Below are positions 20,556 through 31,560 of a stretch of DNA of 64,000 bases, in pieces (within the stretch, counting starts at the first letter, position 1; every line of letters begins with the position of its first letter). The DNA is taken from NCBI RefSeq assembly GCF_001640025.1, contig NC_031672.1, positions 1,922,001 through 1,986,000 of the forward strand. The letters run 5' to 3'. The translations under genes were made by a program, and so were the position numbers. The notes below the pieces were generated by a model. That model saw nothing but the letters and a program-made list of their open reading frames with translations, was not told where the DNA came from and did no database searches. The DNA comes from Sugiyamaella lignohabitans. Its lineage: Eukaryota; Ascomycota; Dipodascomycetes; Dipodascales; Trichomonascaceae.

Positions 20556-20675
20556 ATTGCGTTTCTGAGATTGATGCTTAAAAGATGAACTAGTTCTCAC
20601 AGGTGATATGTAAATAAATATATGAGGCTAACGTTATCGCAATTAAATACCATAGTGAGTTTGCACATAAATCGA

Positions 20676-20681
20676 CACGTG
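20676..20681. promoter_or_regulatory. E-box CACGTG upstream of NTPase paralogue 3
   Basis: CACGTGACT sits 121 bp before the ATG, in sequence homologous to the E-box of paralogue 1. Confidence 0.45.
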
Positions 20682-22003
20682 ACTATTGGAGGGGTTAAAA
20701 AATGTTTACGAAAATGGAAAAATAGCATAAGAAACCAAAGGTGATGGAGTCTAGTGAAATAGCAATGAGACATGTTAACTTGGAGCACCCAATAGTATTC
20801 TGGGAGAGATAACATATAACATAGAGGTAATATGACCATAAGCTATTGAGCTACGCAGATACAACTAAGCGGGAATCAAGTGCAAACAATTATCCTTGCC
20901 TAGAATTTTAGTTACAAAAAAAGATGCCTCACGAGATAAGATATGATATGAAAACTTGGTCCATATGCATTGTAGAGTGAAGCATGTTATCTGAGAACGT
21001 GTACTGAACTATGCATGAGTCATATACACATAACGTTATCAACTTTACCGGTATAGTATATATACCTGGGAAGGAATCCCATATTTTATGAGCACGATAT
21101 ACGTTTTACAGGGCAGGGCCATGGAACATATGATTATGCATAACGCGACGTTTATTTACTTTTTTTACCCGATCAGCATCTCGGCGATCCTGCACCTGCT
21201 GGGTCGGAGGCCCATAAGGACGACCCCTTTTTATTTTCTTATTGGAGGAAGCTTACTTTGGATGTTCCAGATTTCAGAATATTTTGCCAGTTGTTTCCCT
21301 ATTTCAATATATTATCAGAATGACCACTCTTTAATTTAACTGGATGCAGGCTGTTTCCTTTGGCTATTGTATTTTTAGCAGATTTGATGGTAGTCGGTTC
21401 TTCACCAATTATATTACCGGGAATAGCACTTTTGTAACTGTAGTCGGACAGCTCACATCGTTCATTGCCTGTACGAGAGCCAGACCCCCGCCACCGAACA
21501 TAAATGACAGCTGAGGTCGATTAGTTAGGACACTAGTCTGAATTCATCTCCTGGATAGTTTCTTGCATGCCCATCATGTCTGCTGGAAATAATAATATTT
21601 ATGAGGGAACCGGACTTTCGTCTGTTACCCGGTTTTGAGAATCAACCTTGTCCAAATGTTCTCAGCTGGCTGCTTACTTTTGTTTTTTTTATATGTTCTT
21701 TTTCCGATGCATTTAGCCAAGTCGACGTTAAGTGCTTGACGACCAAACGGACTTTGTTTTAATATTCTGACAAAATGTTTCTACTTTCCAAGCTTTTAGT
21801 GGTACTTGGCATAGTGATCTCGGCTTACATTTCATTGAAACCGGTGTTACCCGGAGTTCAGCCGCTAAATTCCTGCAACTTTGCCAAATTATCCGGGTAA
21901 CCCCCAATTTCACTATTGGGGAAATGTTTTTGGTGCTTCTACACCTTCAGTTGACCAGTAGTATAATCCGGCTACGTTCTGTAAGCTTGTCGAGGTCATT
22001 AGT

Positions 22004-22067
22004 GCCTCCGGCGGCTGGGGCTGTGCCCCAGACCCCGTTGCTCCTGCTTCGCAGGAGATTGGCTAGG
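22004..22067 (+). repeat. GC-rich double-hairpin element, solo arm (copy 8)
   Basis: Forward arm with core GGGGCTGTGCCCC and hairpin CTCCTGCttcGCAGGAG, followed by a GGACC-like remnant of the centre. Confidence 0.85.
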
Positions 22068-22624
22068 ACCGTATGGGACGATCAGTAAGGTCAATTTTTG
22101 GCTTTTTGAGCAACTATCAGGAAGCGAGAGTTATTAGCAATCTACAATTAACCCATGCTAAGGATGAGTATTGCTCACAGCTTAATTATCCAAAATATGG
22201 ATGTTCCATACAACAAAAATACCTTAGATCTCATTTAGAAAAATGTATTGAGCGATATAACGATATAACAATTTGGCTACAATCCCTTGGTCCTAGGATA
22301 CTACAGCGGCCATTCCAAGATGAGATGAGCTGTCCAGGCTAATCTTCTGGACTGTTAAATTTGGCTGGTTGTTGTAGATTCAACGTGTACCATCGTCACT
22401 TACCTGATTGCAGGTTGTTCACTATCTGCTCTATATCTCAGATATTTGATTGATACTGAACTTCATTCGTTTATACATCGCCAGGACATTGATGCCAGTG
22501 CACTTCACATTATTTCCATTGACTGACAGTCCATACTTCAACCTAGAATATCTCCCATGGGGCGCCAACTGTCAACTCATTCTGCCGCCAGGCTCCAACA
22601 GTGAGCGCAGATCCTTTGCTGCGT

Positions 22625-22763
22625 GCCTCCGGCGGCTGAGGCTCTGCCCCAGACCCAGGTTGCTCCTGCTTCGCAGGATATTGCGGGGACCCGTCGACGA
22701 AACGACGCGAGCGAAGCGAGAGGAGCAACCAGGGTCTGGGGCGGAGCCCCAGCCCCTGGAGGC
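22625..22763. repeat. GC-rich double-hairpin element, full inverted pair (copy 9)
   Basis: Left arm with CTCCTGCttcGCAGGAt, right arm with CGAGCgaaGCGAGAGGAG, core GGGGCGGAGCCCC and end GCCCCTGGAGGC. It lies 65 bp beyond the ARH1 stop codon. Confidence 0.88.
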
Positions 22764-22827
22764 AGTCCCCACCCCCAGAATTCAAAGGCGGTTCTAATAA
22801 AGACTATGTACATGGGGTGTATAGAGG

Positions 22828-24222
22828 TTAGAGGACAGAGAGCATATCGTTGACGGAGGTGAACTTGGCGCGGGGCTTGCCTTGGGCGGCACCACGACTG
22901 GTTTCCTCCTGGTCGATTTTCAGCCAGTCGGTCCAGGAGACGGGCTGCGATTTGATTTCGGGGAGAACGCCCTCATAGCCGGGTTTGGACGAGGTGTCGA
23001 GTTTGTGGGAGTAGAGGTCTTCGAGCACGGTCTCGGCTACTTCGAATGCATCCCACATGGTCTTGGCGATGACACCCGTAGGCCCGTTTTTAACCCATCC
23101 GCTGACGTAGAATCCAGGCACCCCGGCAATACGACCGAGCTCGTTCGGAATCCGGCCGCTTTGTTCGTCAAATGGAATTCCCAGTTCTGCACTGCCAGGA
23201 AGGGGAAGTGATTTGTATCCGATACTTCGGAATGCCAACTCCGTTTTAAACGATTTAGTTTCACCGGTTCCGCGGCAGACAGAGGGTGATTTAATATCTT
23301 TCTGTAAAAGTGTGTTCACTTCAAACAGGGTTGAGGAGAGGATATTGGGATTCGATGAAGAAGCATAGAACCGTTGTGGAGACAGTAGGTACTCCAAGGA
23401 CCATTGTTTGGACGGAAGTGAACCCTGTCCTTGATTAGCTTTAGCAATTTGATCATTGCTGTTCGTCCTGGCTTTTTCAACGATTTGTACAAGTCTTTTT
23501 ATTGGCCTCTCCAAAAACGGCACAAATGGTTTATAGTGGTTAATATACACATCTGCCAAGGGTTTCATCATCGTTCCTGGCTCGTTTATAAGTTCACGGA
23601 TCTCTTTATTAGTGAATGCACTTTGTAACAGACCTCTTCTGCCGACGATTCGAACATTTTTGACTTTGCTTTTTCTTAACACATCATAAGCATGTTCACC
23701 AATATCGGTTGATTTGAGTCTAGTCGGGTCAGCAAGAAGAATTCTCGCTACATCCAGAGCCACATTTCCATTACCAACAATAACAACATCTTCTGCATCT
23801 TGTAATGGCGGGTTCAAAGCTCTTAATTCAGGAACGCCATTATACCATCCCACAAACTCTCTTGCCGAAAACACTCCTGGCAGCTCTTCTCCAGGTACAT
23901 TCAGCAGTCTATCCTGACTTGATCCATACGCAAACACAACTGAATTATAATTGTCTTTCAACGACTTCAAAGTCAAGTCTCTACCAATACACACATTCCC
24001 CACAAACCGAAAATGAGGCGCCTCCGCCACCTGAACAAACTTATCCTGACAATTCTTCACCTCCGGATGGTCAGGTGCCACCCCGAACCGACTCAACCCA
24101 AAAGGCACCGGCAACGCCTCATACATATCCACCACGGCATTCGGCACCTTCTCCAGTAGCCTGCTCGCCGTATAAAACCCGGCAGGCCCCGATCCTACTA
24201 TTGCCAACTTCAACGGTACCAT
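22828..24222 (-). CDS. ARH1: NADPH:adrenodoxin (ferredoxin) oxidoreductase, mitochondrial
   Basis: The product (464 aa) passes electrons from NADPH to mitochondrial ferredoxin (Yah1) for Fe-S cluster and heme A synthesis. The FAD-binding AIVGSGPAGFYTA motif is at residues 7-19, the APDHPEVKN signature follows, the NADP-binding VIVGNGNVALDVAR lies near 147, and the C-terminal PGFYVSGWVKNGPTGVIAKT block is typical of the family. The ATG at 24222 is the first after an in-frame TGA, eight codons after a more upstream ATG. The protein therefore starts directly at the FAD fold with almost no presequence, which is odd for a matrix enzyme; an unseen upstream exon could supply one. Confidence 0.93.
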   Translation of the reverse strand: MVPLKLAIVGSGPAGFYTASRLLEKVPNAVVDMYEALPVPFGLSRFGVAPDHPEVKNCQDKFVQVAEAPHFRFVGNVCIGRDLTLKSLKDNYNSVVFAYGSSQDRLLNVPGEELPGVFSAREFVGWYNGVPELRALNPPLQDAEDVVIVGNGNVALDVARILLADPTRLKSTDIGEHAYDVLRKSKVKNVRIVGRRGLLQSAFTNKEIRELINEPGTMMKPLADVYINHYKPFVPFLERPIKRLVQIVEKARTNSNDQIAKANQGQGSLPSKQWSLEYLLSPQRFYASSSNPNILSSTLFEVNTLLQKDIKSPSVCRGTGETKSFKTELAFRSIGYKSLPLPGSAELGIPFDEQSGRIPNELGRIAGVPGFYVSGWVKNGPTGVIAKTMWDAFEVAETVLEDLYSHKLDTSSKPGYEGVLPEIKSQPVSWTDWLKIDQEETSRGAAQGKPRAKFTSVNDMLSVL

Positions 24223-24303
24223 TGCTCACTGGACGTTCATTTCCAACATGACTCTCACTCGATCTCACTTCATGGGTTAGGGTCACGTGACCGGTGGGGT
24301 GCT

Positions 24304-24356
24304 GCCTCCGGCGGCTGGGGCGCTGCCCCAGACCCCGTTGTGCTCGCTTCGTGAGC
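24304..24356 (+). repeat. GC-rich double-hairpin element, solo arm (copy 10)
   Basis: Core GGGGCGCTGCCCC, hairpin GCTCGCttcGTGAGC (one G-T wobble in the stem). Confidence 0.83.
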
Positions 24357-24542
24357 TGGCAGGGACCGAGGTAGGGCCGGGAGAGTTGTTTTAGTAGAGT
24401 TAGAGCTGTATTACCGCTTCTCAGTTTCTTTTATACCCCCGTATCAGCAAGAGAAGTGCATATGACTGATAATTTGCAGTTATATAAACCCCCGAAACGC
24501 CAATTCTGTCCCCAGCTCCCTTGAGCCGACACCCCCAAGCCC

Positions 24543-24601
24543 GACTCGAGCGTAGCGAGAGGAGCAGCGGGGTCTGGGGCGGAGCCCCAGCCGCCGGAGG
24601 C
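24543..24601 (-). repeat. GC-rich double-hairpin element, solo arm (copy 11)
   Basis: Reverse arm with hairpin CTCGAGCgtaGCGAGAG, core GGGGCGGAGCCCC and end GCCGCCGGAGGC. Confidence 0.85.
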
Positions 24602-25308
24602 CGACCCCCGCCAGCGCCAGGGTCCAGATGCAGGGACCGACAATAAACCGGAGCAGCTGCTGGCGCCAACGGCGGGCGAGGCGAGATCTCTGCAGGAACA
24701 AGCCGGAGCCTGTGGTGGGATTGGGACCAGTGGTTGGGAGACGCACGGCTGGGTGGGATGGCCCGAAAGGGCGGATCCATCGTGTGAGCCTTTTGGGGAA
24801 ATCATAAATGCTGCTGGCAGGAGAGGCAACAGGAGCATCAAAAGCCAGATTCAAGCCGGTTGCGTGAAAAAAAATCAAAAAGAATCAAAAGTATCCTGGT
24901 CGGACCAGTTTCGCTGATACCTTTGTTCACTGGCAGGGCTTGATCCGCATCTGCGATAGCCCTTAAATACAGCCAAGAAAGGAATTCTCCAAGGGCTGGA
25001 TTCTCCTGAAAAAAGAGCCGACCTGTGAACTGACCGGCTGCTGCTGCTTCACCTTTGTACAGCAGTAAACGACGTCGACACCGGTGCAACGGTTTTGATT
25101 TCTGTTTCATATCCCAGAGAATATTGGCATTCCCTGGAATTTATTACTGATATCTGTCAATTGACTGGTTTGTGCTGTTATTGACCTCGCTGACGGCGGC
25201 TACTCGGAACTCTGAATCAGTCAGTCAGTCGAGCTCTCCAGATCATACAAATAACAACAATCGGTTGTTGTTTTTTTGAGCGGTAACTGCAATTGAAAAC
25301 GGTCTACA

Positions 25309-28300
25309 ATGAGCGCTACAGATACTGGCACGGGCATCACGCCTGATCTGAGTCGCGTGTCCCGCGAGTCCAGTGCCGAGGCCCGCTTGTCGGACGGAGA
25401 AAAAAAGGTATGCTTCAATGGAGCCAAGGTCTGAGGTATTGGGGTGTTGCCTCCGGCGGCTGGGGCGCTGCCCCAGACCCCGTTGTGCTCCGCTTCGCGG
25501 AGATTTGCCGGTTGTGGTTGGTTTGAGGGTTTCTGAAGGTGCTCGATCCCGGTCGGTCGTGGAGTTGGGGTCTGTTGAACGATATTTCTGGGTCCATTGC
25601 CTTGGAATCGACTGGCGGCTCTTTTGCGAGCTGAATGAGGTCCCTCCGAGGGGTTTTGGGAAGGTGAATGAGGACTAACTCGGTGACAGGACGACCAGAC
25701 GACGGTCAAGAAGACATTTAAATCGCAGTCGTTGAACTCGCTGTTCAGGAAAGCCGACTCGCCCACACCCACAAGCCCACCTGTGAGTGTCACTCCCAAA
25801 CTCATGAAGGGTGAAAAGGTGTCGTTAAGTATGTGTGCCCACGACCTGCCTCCGGCGGCTGGGGCTCCGCCCCAGACCCCGCTGCTCCTCTCGCTGCGCT
25901 CGAGTCGACCGTCGACGATCCCAGCGACCTCCTGCGTAGCAGGAGCTACGGGGTCTGGGGCGGAGCCCCAGCCGCCGGAGGCAAAAGCCACCCTGGTGAA
26001 ATACTAATCGGTGTTGCAGGTAAGAAACCCAGTCCGAGCCCGTCAATTGTGGCTCCCGTGAAAGCGAAAGCATCGGTGACCTCGTTGGAGACCGCTACGG
26101 GTGCCTTTAAGCTGGGGACCATGAAACGGGATGCTCGCCACGGCAGCAGCGAGCCTTCGAGCTCGAATAATAGCCCGCGGCCCGAATTTGCCACGGTTTG
26201 GAAGAAACCTGCGACCACAGCAGCTCCAGCGTCTGCAGCTTCTGCTGCGGGTACAGTTGGTGGTGGAAGTAGAGAGGACCAGATGTCGCAAGCAGCGGCA
26301 GAAACAGCTGTTCCAGCTGGACCAGCGACGACTGGTTCAGCAGATGTTGCGAACCCGTCGCCATCGGCACCAGCACCAGCTCCAGAGCCGGTCTCTGAGG
26401 AGGAGCTGTTGAAGAGTGGGATTGCAATGGCCCATCGCCTGTCGACTGCCGAAATTTCACAAAGGCAGTTTAACTGGGATGACGACGATGATGAGGACCA
26501 GTGGCAGAAAGAACTTGAGTCAATGGTTGCTCCGATGATTCGCAAACAACATGAACAGCAACAGCATTCAGAAGAACAGAAGCGTGCCAGAAGTGAGCTT
26601 GAACATCAGCAGGCGTCGCAGTCTCAGCAGCATAATCTTACTAATAACAGGTCTCAGGACCACCAGCATCAACAGACATCGTCTCAGTCTTCATTATTTA
26701 AACCCAAGGCTTTGCTGTCAGGAGCCACCACTCTGGGTGGTGGTTCGCCGTCTTCAGCGAATGCCGCTCTTAATAGAGGATCTAATGGCGACTCGTCATC
26801 ATCGAACAGCTCTGGTCCAAGTCTGGCTCCCTGGTCAATGGCTGCTAGTACCCAGCAGTCTAATGTCGTGCCAATTGGAGAACAGATTAAAGAATTATCA
26901 GAAAGAAAGCTAAAAGAACAACAACGTCAGCAAAGGCAGTCAAATACTCCACATTACAGCTATAGATTAAGTGAGCACCAGAACTTTCCTGGTCCTGGTG
27001 GAGGAGGTGGACCTGGAGGTGGTGGTTATGGTGGATACCACAATATGGACCCTCGATATGGGGGTCCTTCTGATGATGGTAGGTATCGGTATCACGACTA
27101 CGAGCGTAGGTATCGCTCGGATGCTCCTCCTCGACAGGAGCTGTATAATGCGAATAATGGCAATTTTGAACCTGTGCCAATGAGAGGAGGTCCTGGGGGA
27201 GGTCCTGGAGGCGGTCCTGGACCTATGGGTGGTGATTTCCATGGTCCACATGGTCCACATGGGCCACACGATCTTCATGGTCCTCATGGTCCTCATGGGC
27301 CACACGATCCTCATGGTCCTCATGGCCCACATGGACCAGGAGACATTGGCGGTGGTCCAGGATATGGTGGAGGTAGAATGCAATATCATGGCCATCCAGA
27401 TGATGATTTCATGGGTGGTCCTAGAAGGAGAGGACCTCCCTTTGAAAGATCTCGTTCTCCAATACATAATATGCCTCCACCAGGACCATATGGAAGGAGG
27501 AGACTGTCTATTGATCGGTATTCGGGACCTGAACCAAGGAGATTGAGTGTAGGCGGTCCAGGAATGGGTCAAGAACCGGGTCCTCCCTCTGCAGCCAGTC
27601 AGGATGCTCGCATGGATGGTACTGGAAGAGGACTTAGTCCTGGCAGACCTGGTCCGGTTGCAGGACCAGGACCAGGACCAGGACCAGGACCAGGACGCTC
27701 CCCCGTACCCGGACCAAGATCAAACAGACAGGGAACTTCACCACTTCCTTCACAAGACCGACGGTCAAGCACAGTGTCAAGCACATCAGCTTCAAGCCAG
27801 CCTCAAGGAAAGTCTATTTTAGAAGAGCAAGAAGAAATCATGAGACAAACAAGAGAAAGGGCACGTAAGAGAAAAGAAGAAGAACTTCAGCGTGAAAAAG
27901 AGCGAGAACAGCATGCTAAAACAAGGGCTGAAGAACTGGCAAAGAAGATGGAAGAAAAAGAACGCCAGGAAAAAGAACGTCTGGAGAAGGAACGAAAAGA
28001 AAGACAAGAAAGACAGGAGCGACACAGGAAAGAACAGGCTGAAAAGAAACAGCACAAGCAACAGCAACAACATACTTCGCATGCGCAAGTGGCCAACAAG
28101 ACTACACCTAATACTAATATAAGCAACGCCGATGATGGAAGTCATGAGTTGCTGACTGAACGACATGTGTTGAACTCGCTCAATTCTATTATTAATGATG
28201 ACGATACCAAACAGGACAATTCTATTAAAACTTCTTCTAATAATCTATGGGATAACAGGACATCTACAGCCAGCGCCTCGTCGCCGTCTTCTGGTACTAC

Positions 28301-29831
28301 TTCAAGCAGTACAGATAAAGTATGGGGCAAATTCGCTCCATCATCACCAACATCTAGTGCCCACGGACAATCTGGTGCACCAGGCGATAGTCGCAATAAC
28401 CTGTGGGGTCCTGTTCGTAGCACCAGTAGTGGATCTACAAGCAGATTTTCAAGCGGCATTTATCCTCGTGACGGAAGTACAAATGGTCTATTTGATGATA
28501 ATAGCAGTATATTTTTGTCGGGAGCCAATCAACGGCAGGATAAGTCGAACACAAGTACTTCGGTAGTAGGTGGTGGTCCATCAAGACGAATCATGCAGAG
28601 GGAAAACGACCAACAACCAGTTAATAAGTGGACTGATAGTAGACCGTCATGGCGATCTGTTTCAGCAGGTTCATCTATCGATACATCTTCTACTTCAAAA
28701 GGTATTACAGCTTCATCAGCTCCCGTTGGATCGAGGATCAAAGATGCAAATAGCTCTGGTCAACAGTCTCAAAGCACCCCACTATCACCAGTCACTGGGT
28801 CATCGCCATTTGGTACTCATGAGACAACTCCAAATGGTAGCAGTAGAGAGATGTCAAGGTTTTTCCCGTCGTCTCAACAAGATAGTCACCCTGACAATTT
28901 CCTACTTGCATCGCCAAAAGCTAGCTCTAAGGCCAAGTCATTGCCATATTTAACCAGCATCAGCGGCGGTCCTGCTACTAGCAGTAATAGAGAGACTAGT
29001 GGAAGCAACGGTAGTGGTGATTTATTTAATGGCTACAGTGAAAGAGGAACCCATGGCAAGAGGTCGTCTCCACCGCGGGTAGTTTTCCCAGCAGCTCATA
29101 GTAATGGAAGCTCTGACGAAGATCTGAATTCGTTTAAACATCCTCCATCGCTTAATTCTATCGAGGCTGTACAGACTAGCATTGCTCAAAAGTTGGGTCC
29201 CAAGATGCGATTCTCCTCAAATGCTGTTGGGGGACCATCTAACTCGCTGCCAGTTCCGAAATCCCCTGTAATTTCTAGTCTGCCTGTCGAGGATAATATT
29301 GAGATTCCTACATTATTAAGAGAAAAGCATCGCTCCGAAGCTCTTACCAAACAACAGGAAAATCTCGATTACACTACTCTTACCAGTGGATTATGCACTC
29401 AAACATATGATGAACCTAAAGTCGACGATTCATCATCACCAGCAGTCAGAACATCAAAAATTAAGCTTGGCACACTCACTAATACAGGACCAGCTTCAAA
29501 CTACAAAAACGATTTAAGCATATTTTCGACGGTGATAATCCCACGGCGAGAGTTCTCCACATCAGCATATTATAGAGACTCGTATGGATACATTCACCGA
29601 AGAGAGTTCGAGGCCGACGAAATAGCAACAACCCAGTACACACTAGTTCAGCTACCTGGACATGATAAGATTACTATATCTAACTGGCCGCATGGCGGCG
29701 GACGTAGCTACGTGGGGAACCGACATCCACATTCGCATTCTCATTCTCATTCCCACCCTCACTCATCACACTCGTATTACCAATCTCGAGGCTGGTCTCG
29801 TCCTAGTACAACCCGCCGAGTGGTTAGATAG
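25309..29831 (+). CDS. Large low-complexity coiled-coil protein of unknown function
   Basis: Exons read as 25309-25407, 25690-25828 and 26020-29831, giving 1,349 aa. Donors are GTATGC and GTATGT; branch sites ACTAAC and TACTAAT precede the acceptors; phases match. The protein starts MSATDTGTG, has PEFATVWKK near residue 125, an acidic WDDDDDEDQWQKEL segment, Gln-rich and Gly/Pro-rich parts with HGP repeats (about 27230-27340) and a GP dipeptide run, a strongly charged coiled coil (about residues 680-765, Glu/Lys/Arg), long Ser-rich stretches, and a more ordered C-terminal part containing IIPRREFSTSAYYRDSYGY and LVQLPGHDKITISNWPHGG, then His-Ser repeats. I do not recognise a family; an RNA-binding or scaffold role is only a guess. 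Both introns are enlarged by GC-rich elements. Confidence 0.75.
25449..25502 (+). repeat. GC-rich double-hairpin element, solo arm in an intron (copy 12)
   Basis: Inside intron 1 (25408-25689) of the low-complexity gene. Core GGGGCGCTGCCCC, hairpin CTCCGCttcGCGGAG. Confidence 0.85.
25848..25982. repeat. GC-rich double-hairpin element, full inverted pair in an intron (copy 13)
   Basis: The cleanest full copy, inside intron 2 (25829-26019). Left arm with CTCTCGCTGCGCTCGAG, centre CGATCCCAGCGAC, right arm with CTCCTGCgtaGCAGGAG. Without it the intron would be about 56 nt, the usual size in this window. Confidence 0.92.
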
Positions 29832-30472
29832 ACCGGAGACTTCATATAACTTTGTTAAATCCTGCTATACTATAAATAAAAGTATACGTATTCTAAGTAA
29901 CCGGAATCGCGTTTCCCGATTACGCTGCAATGCGTGTCGGGGAGACTAGGACTTAATATGCATCATTGCTGCAGCTATTTTAGTCTGCATGGTAATGGCT
30001 GATCGCGAAGAGACCTAATGGACTACTAAAACATAAACAGAGGGGTAAAGGCCAGATGGGGGTATTTATCATTTCCGCAAATGTTTTTTATTTTCTTCTC
30101 AATTAATTTCTACAATTATATACTATACCGTCGGGAAGTTGTTTCCAGGAAGTAAAGACCTAAGACCTTCTTTTATCTGACAGTAGATTATTGAATGTGA
30201 AGCATTTTAGACTACCTTGATAGTTGTTTGATATCTGGTTGAGAATAAGCACATTTATCCAAGTAATACCTGAATCTGATAATACCAATCGGTAACAAAT
30301 ACATTGCGAAACAAACTCATTTATCAGAGAATATCTGGAAATTTGATGCCTACTGATTCACAAAGAACTTAGCGGGAAAGACACAGTACCACACTGATCT
30401 TGGCAATAGAATGTTACCCATTAAAACAAAATATAGTTTTCTAGGTTAACGGAATGACAAGATTAGTATCTG

Positions 30473-30501
30473 ACATATGATATGATATGATATGATATGA
30501 T
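30473..30501. repeat. ATATG/GATAT microsatellite
   Basis: About five or six tandem ATATG units. Confidence 0.85.
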
Positions 30502-30839
30502 GAAGTATGATACCCATAGACTATTGAGACTTGATTTAATACCGGAAAAAAGATGTTAGCTACTATCCACTATTGAACACTATAAGATCAGGAACAGATA
30601 CACAATTGATATTTGTTCACTCTTCGTCTTGGAGTCATTGACTTCATTCACTTGTAATATTTACAATCAATATAGTATGATGTTGAATCAAGTATGGATG
30701 ACGGTGGATGAATATCTCACCGACTCTAACGCAAGAGAGAGCAGTCTATACCTGAAGAATAAATAGCTAGTTACAAAACGTGACATAGGACTTCTTCAAT
30801 GGCCCATATCCAGAGCCTTGAATACCAGATTGTGATATT

Positions 30840-31560
30840 CTACCATGGCGCCAGTGACTGCCAAAGAAACATGATATCCATATCTTATTCTTCAGTCAAA
30901 CTTGAAGTTTGGAAGGGAGTTATTCTGGAAATGATGTAAGAAAACATTCTGACCTCCGTGAAGTTATAACGCAGCTTTTACCGTGGTGAGTTCCAAGAGA
31001 TAAGTTACCGTATTGTTGGAAGATTATTTTGCGATGTCTTTACTTTGATAATGAAGTAGAGAGTTCTGACTCTTATGACCAAATTACGACGCTGTTTCTA
31101 ATGTAAGTGCCAAGACATAGGATATGATATTCTTCAATCAAGGATGAGGTTTGAAGGGAATAATTGTGAGAATGTAGTTGGACAGTACTCTGAGCCTTAT
31201 GACTAAGTTGTGACACTGATTTTGACGCCAATGTAGGGGCCGAAGAGATAGGATGGCGGAGAACTTATACTTCAATAAAAGACTAAACTTCTAATATAAT
31301 AGAGAACAATGAAGACCGTTAATGACCAAATTATATCGGTGATTTTGGCCATAGAGTGGAAACCAGAGAGAGAGAGCCTTGTTTTTTTAAGCGCAAACTT
31401 TGTAATAGCATTTTGGCGAAAGTGATGTTTAGACAGTTCTCTCGCTCTTATAATTGACCGGCAAAACCTTGGTTACAGAGTAGGACAAAGTTTATGTGGA
31501 GTTCGTATCTCTGACACAGAGGCTAATTTATCTTAAAGAATATACCAGCAGTTTTACAGG
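30840..31560. repeat. Degenerate ~123-bp tandem repeat array
   Basis: A box like TATGACCAAATTACGACGCT recurs near 30956, 31076, 31199, 31320 and 31448 (spacings 120-128), and a second box like GCCAAGAGATAGGAT recurs near 30859, 30991, 31108, 31238 and 31360. That makes five or six diverged units. There is no coding potential. Unrelated to the ~94-bp array. Confidence 0.65.

Larger units (their letters stand above)
20556..22827. other. Intergenic region between NTPase paralogue 3 and ARH1
   Basis: The first about 260 bp matches the upstream region of paralogue 1. Single diverged units of the ~94-bp repeat lie near 21336 and 22400. Two GC-rich elements (22004-22067 and 22625-22763) follow. No supported gene; a short frame at about 21118-21339 looks membrane-like but has no other support. 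Confidence 0.6.
24223..25308. other. Divergent promoter region between ARH1 and the low-complexity gene
   Basis: It has two GC-rich solo arms (24304-24356, 24543-24601) and a TCACGTGACC E-box at about 24292-24301 close to the ARH1 start. Minus-strand frames here are products of the repeat. Confidence 0.6.

Noticed and set aside
20556..21339. Short membrane-like frame at about 21088-21339
   Set aside because: No homology pattern, no splice context and it lies in decayed flank DNA.
25833..26019. Upstream start for the low-complexity protein at 25833
   Set aside because: This part is intron 2 carrying the hairpin element; exons 1 and 2 with matching splice phases give a better start at 25309.
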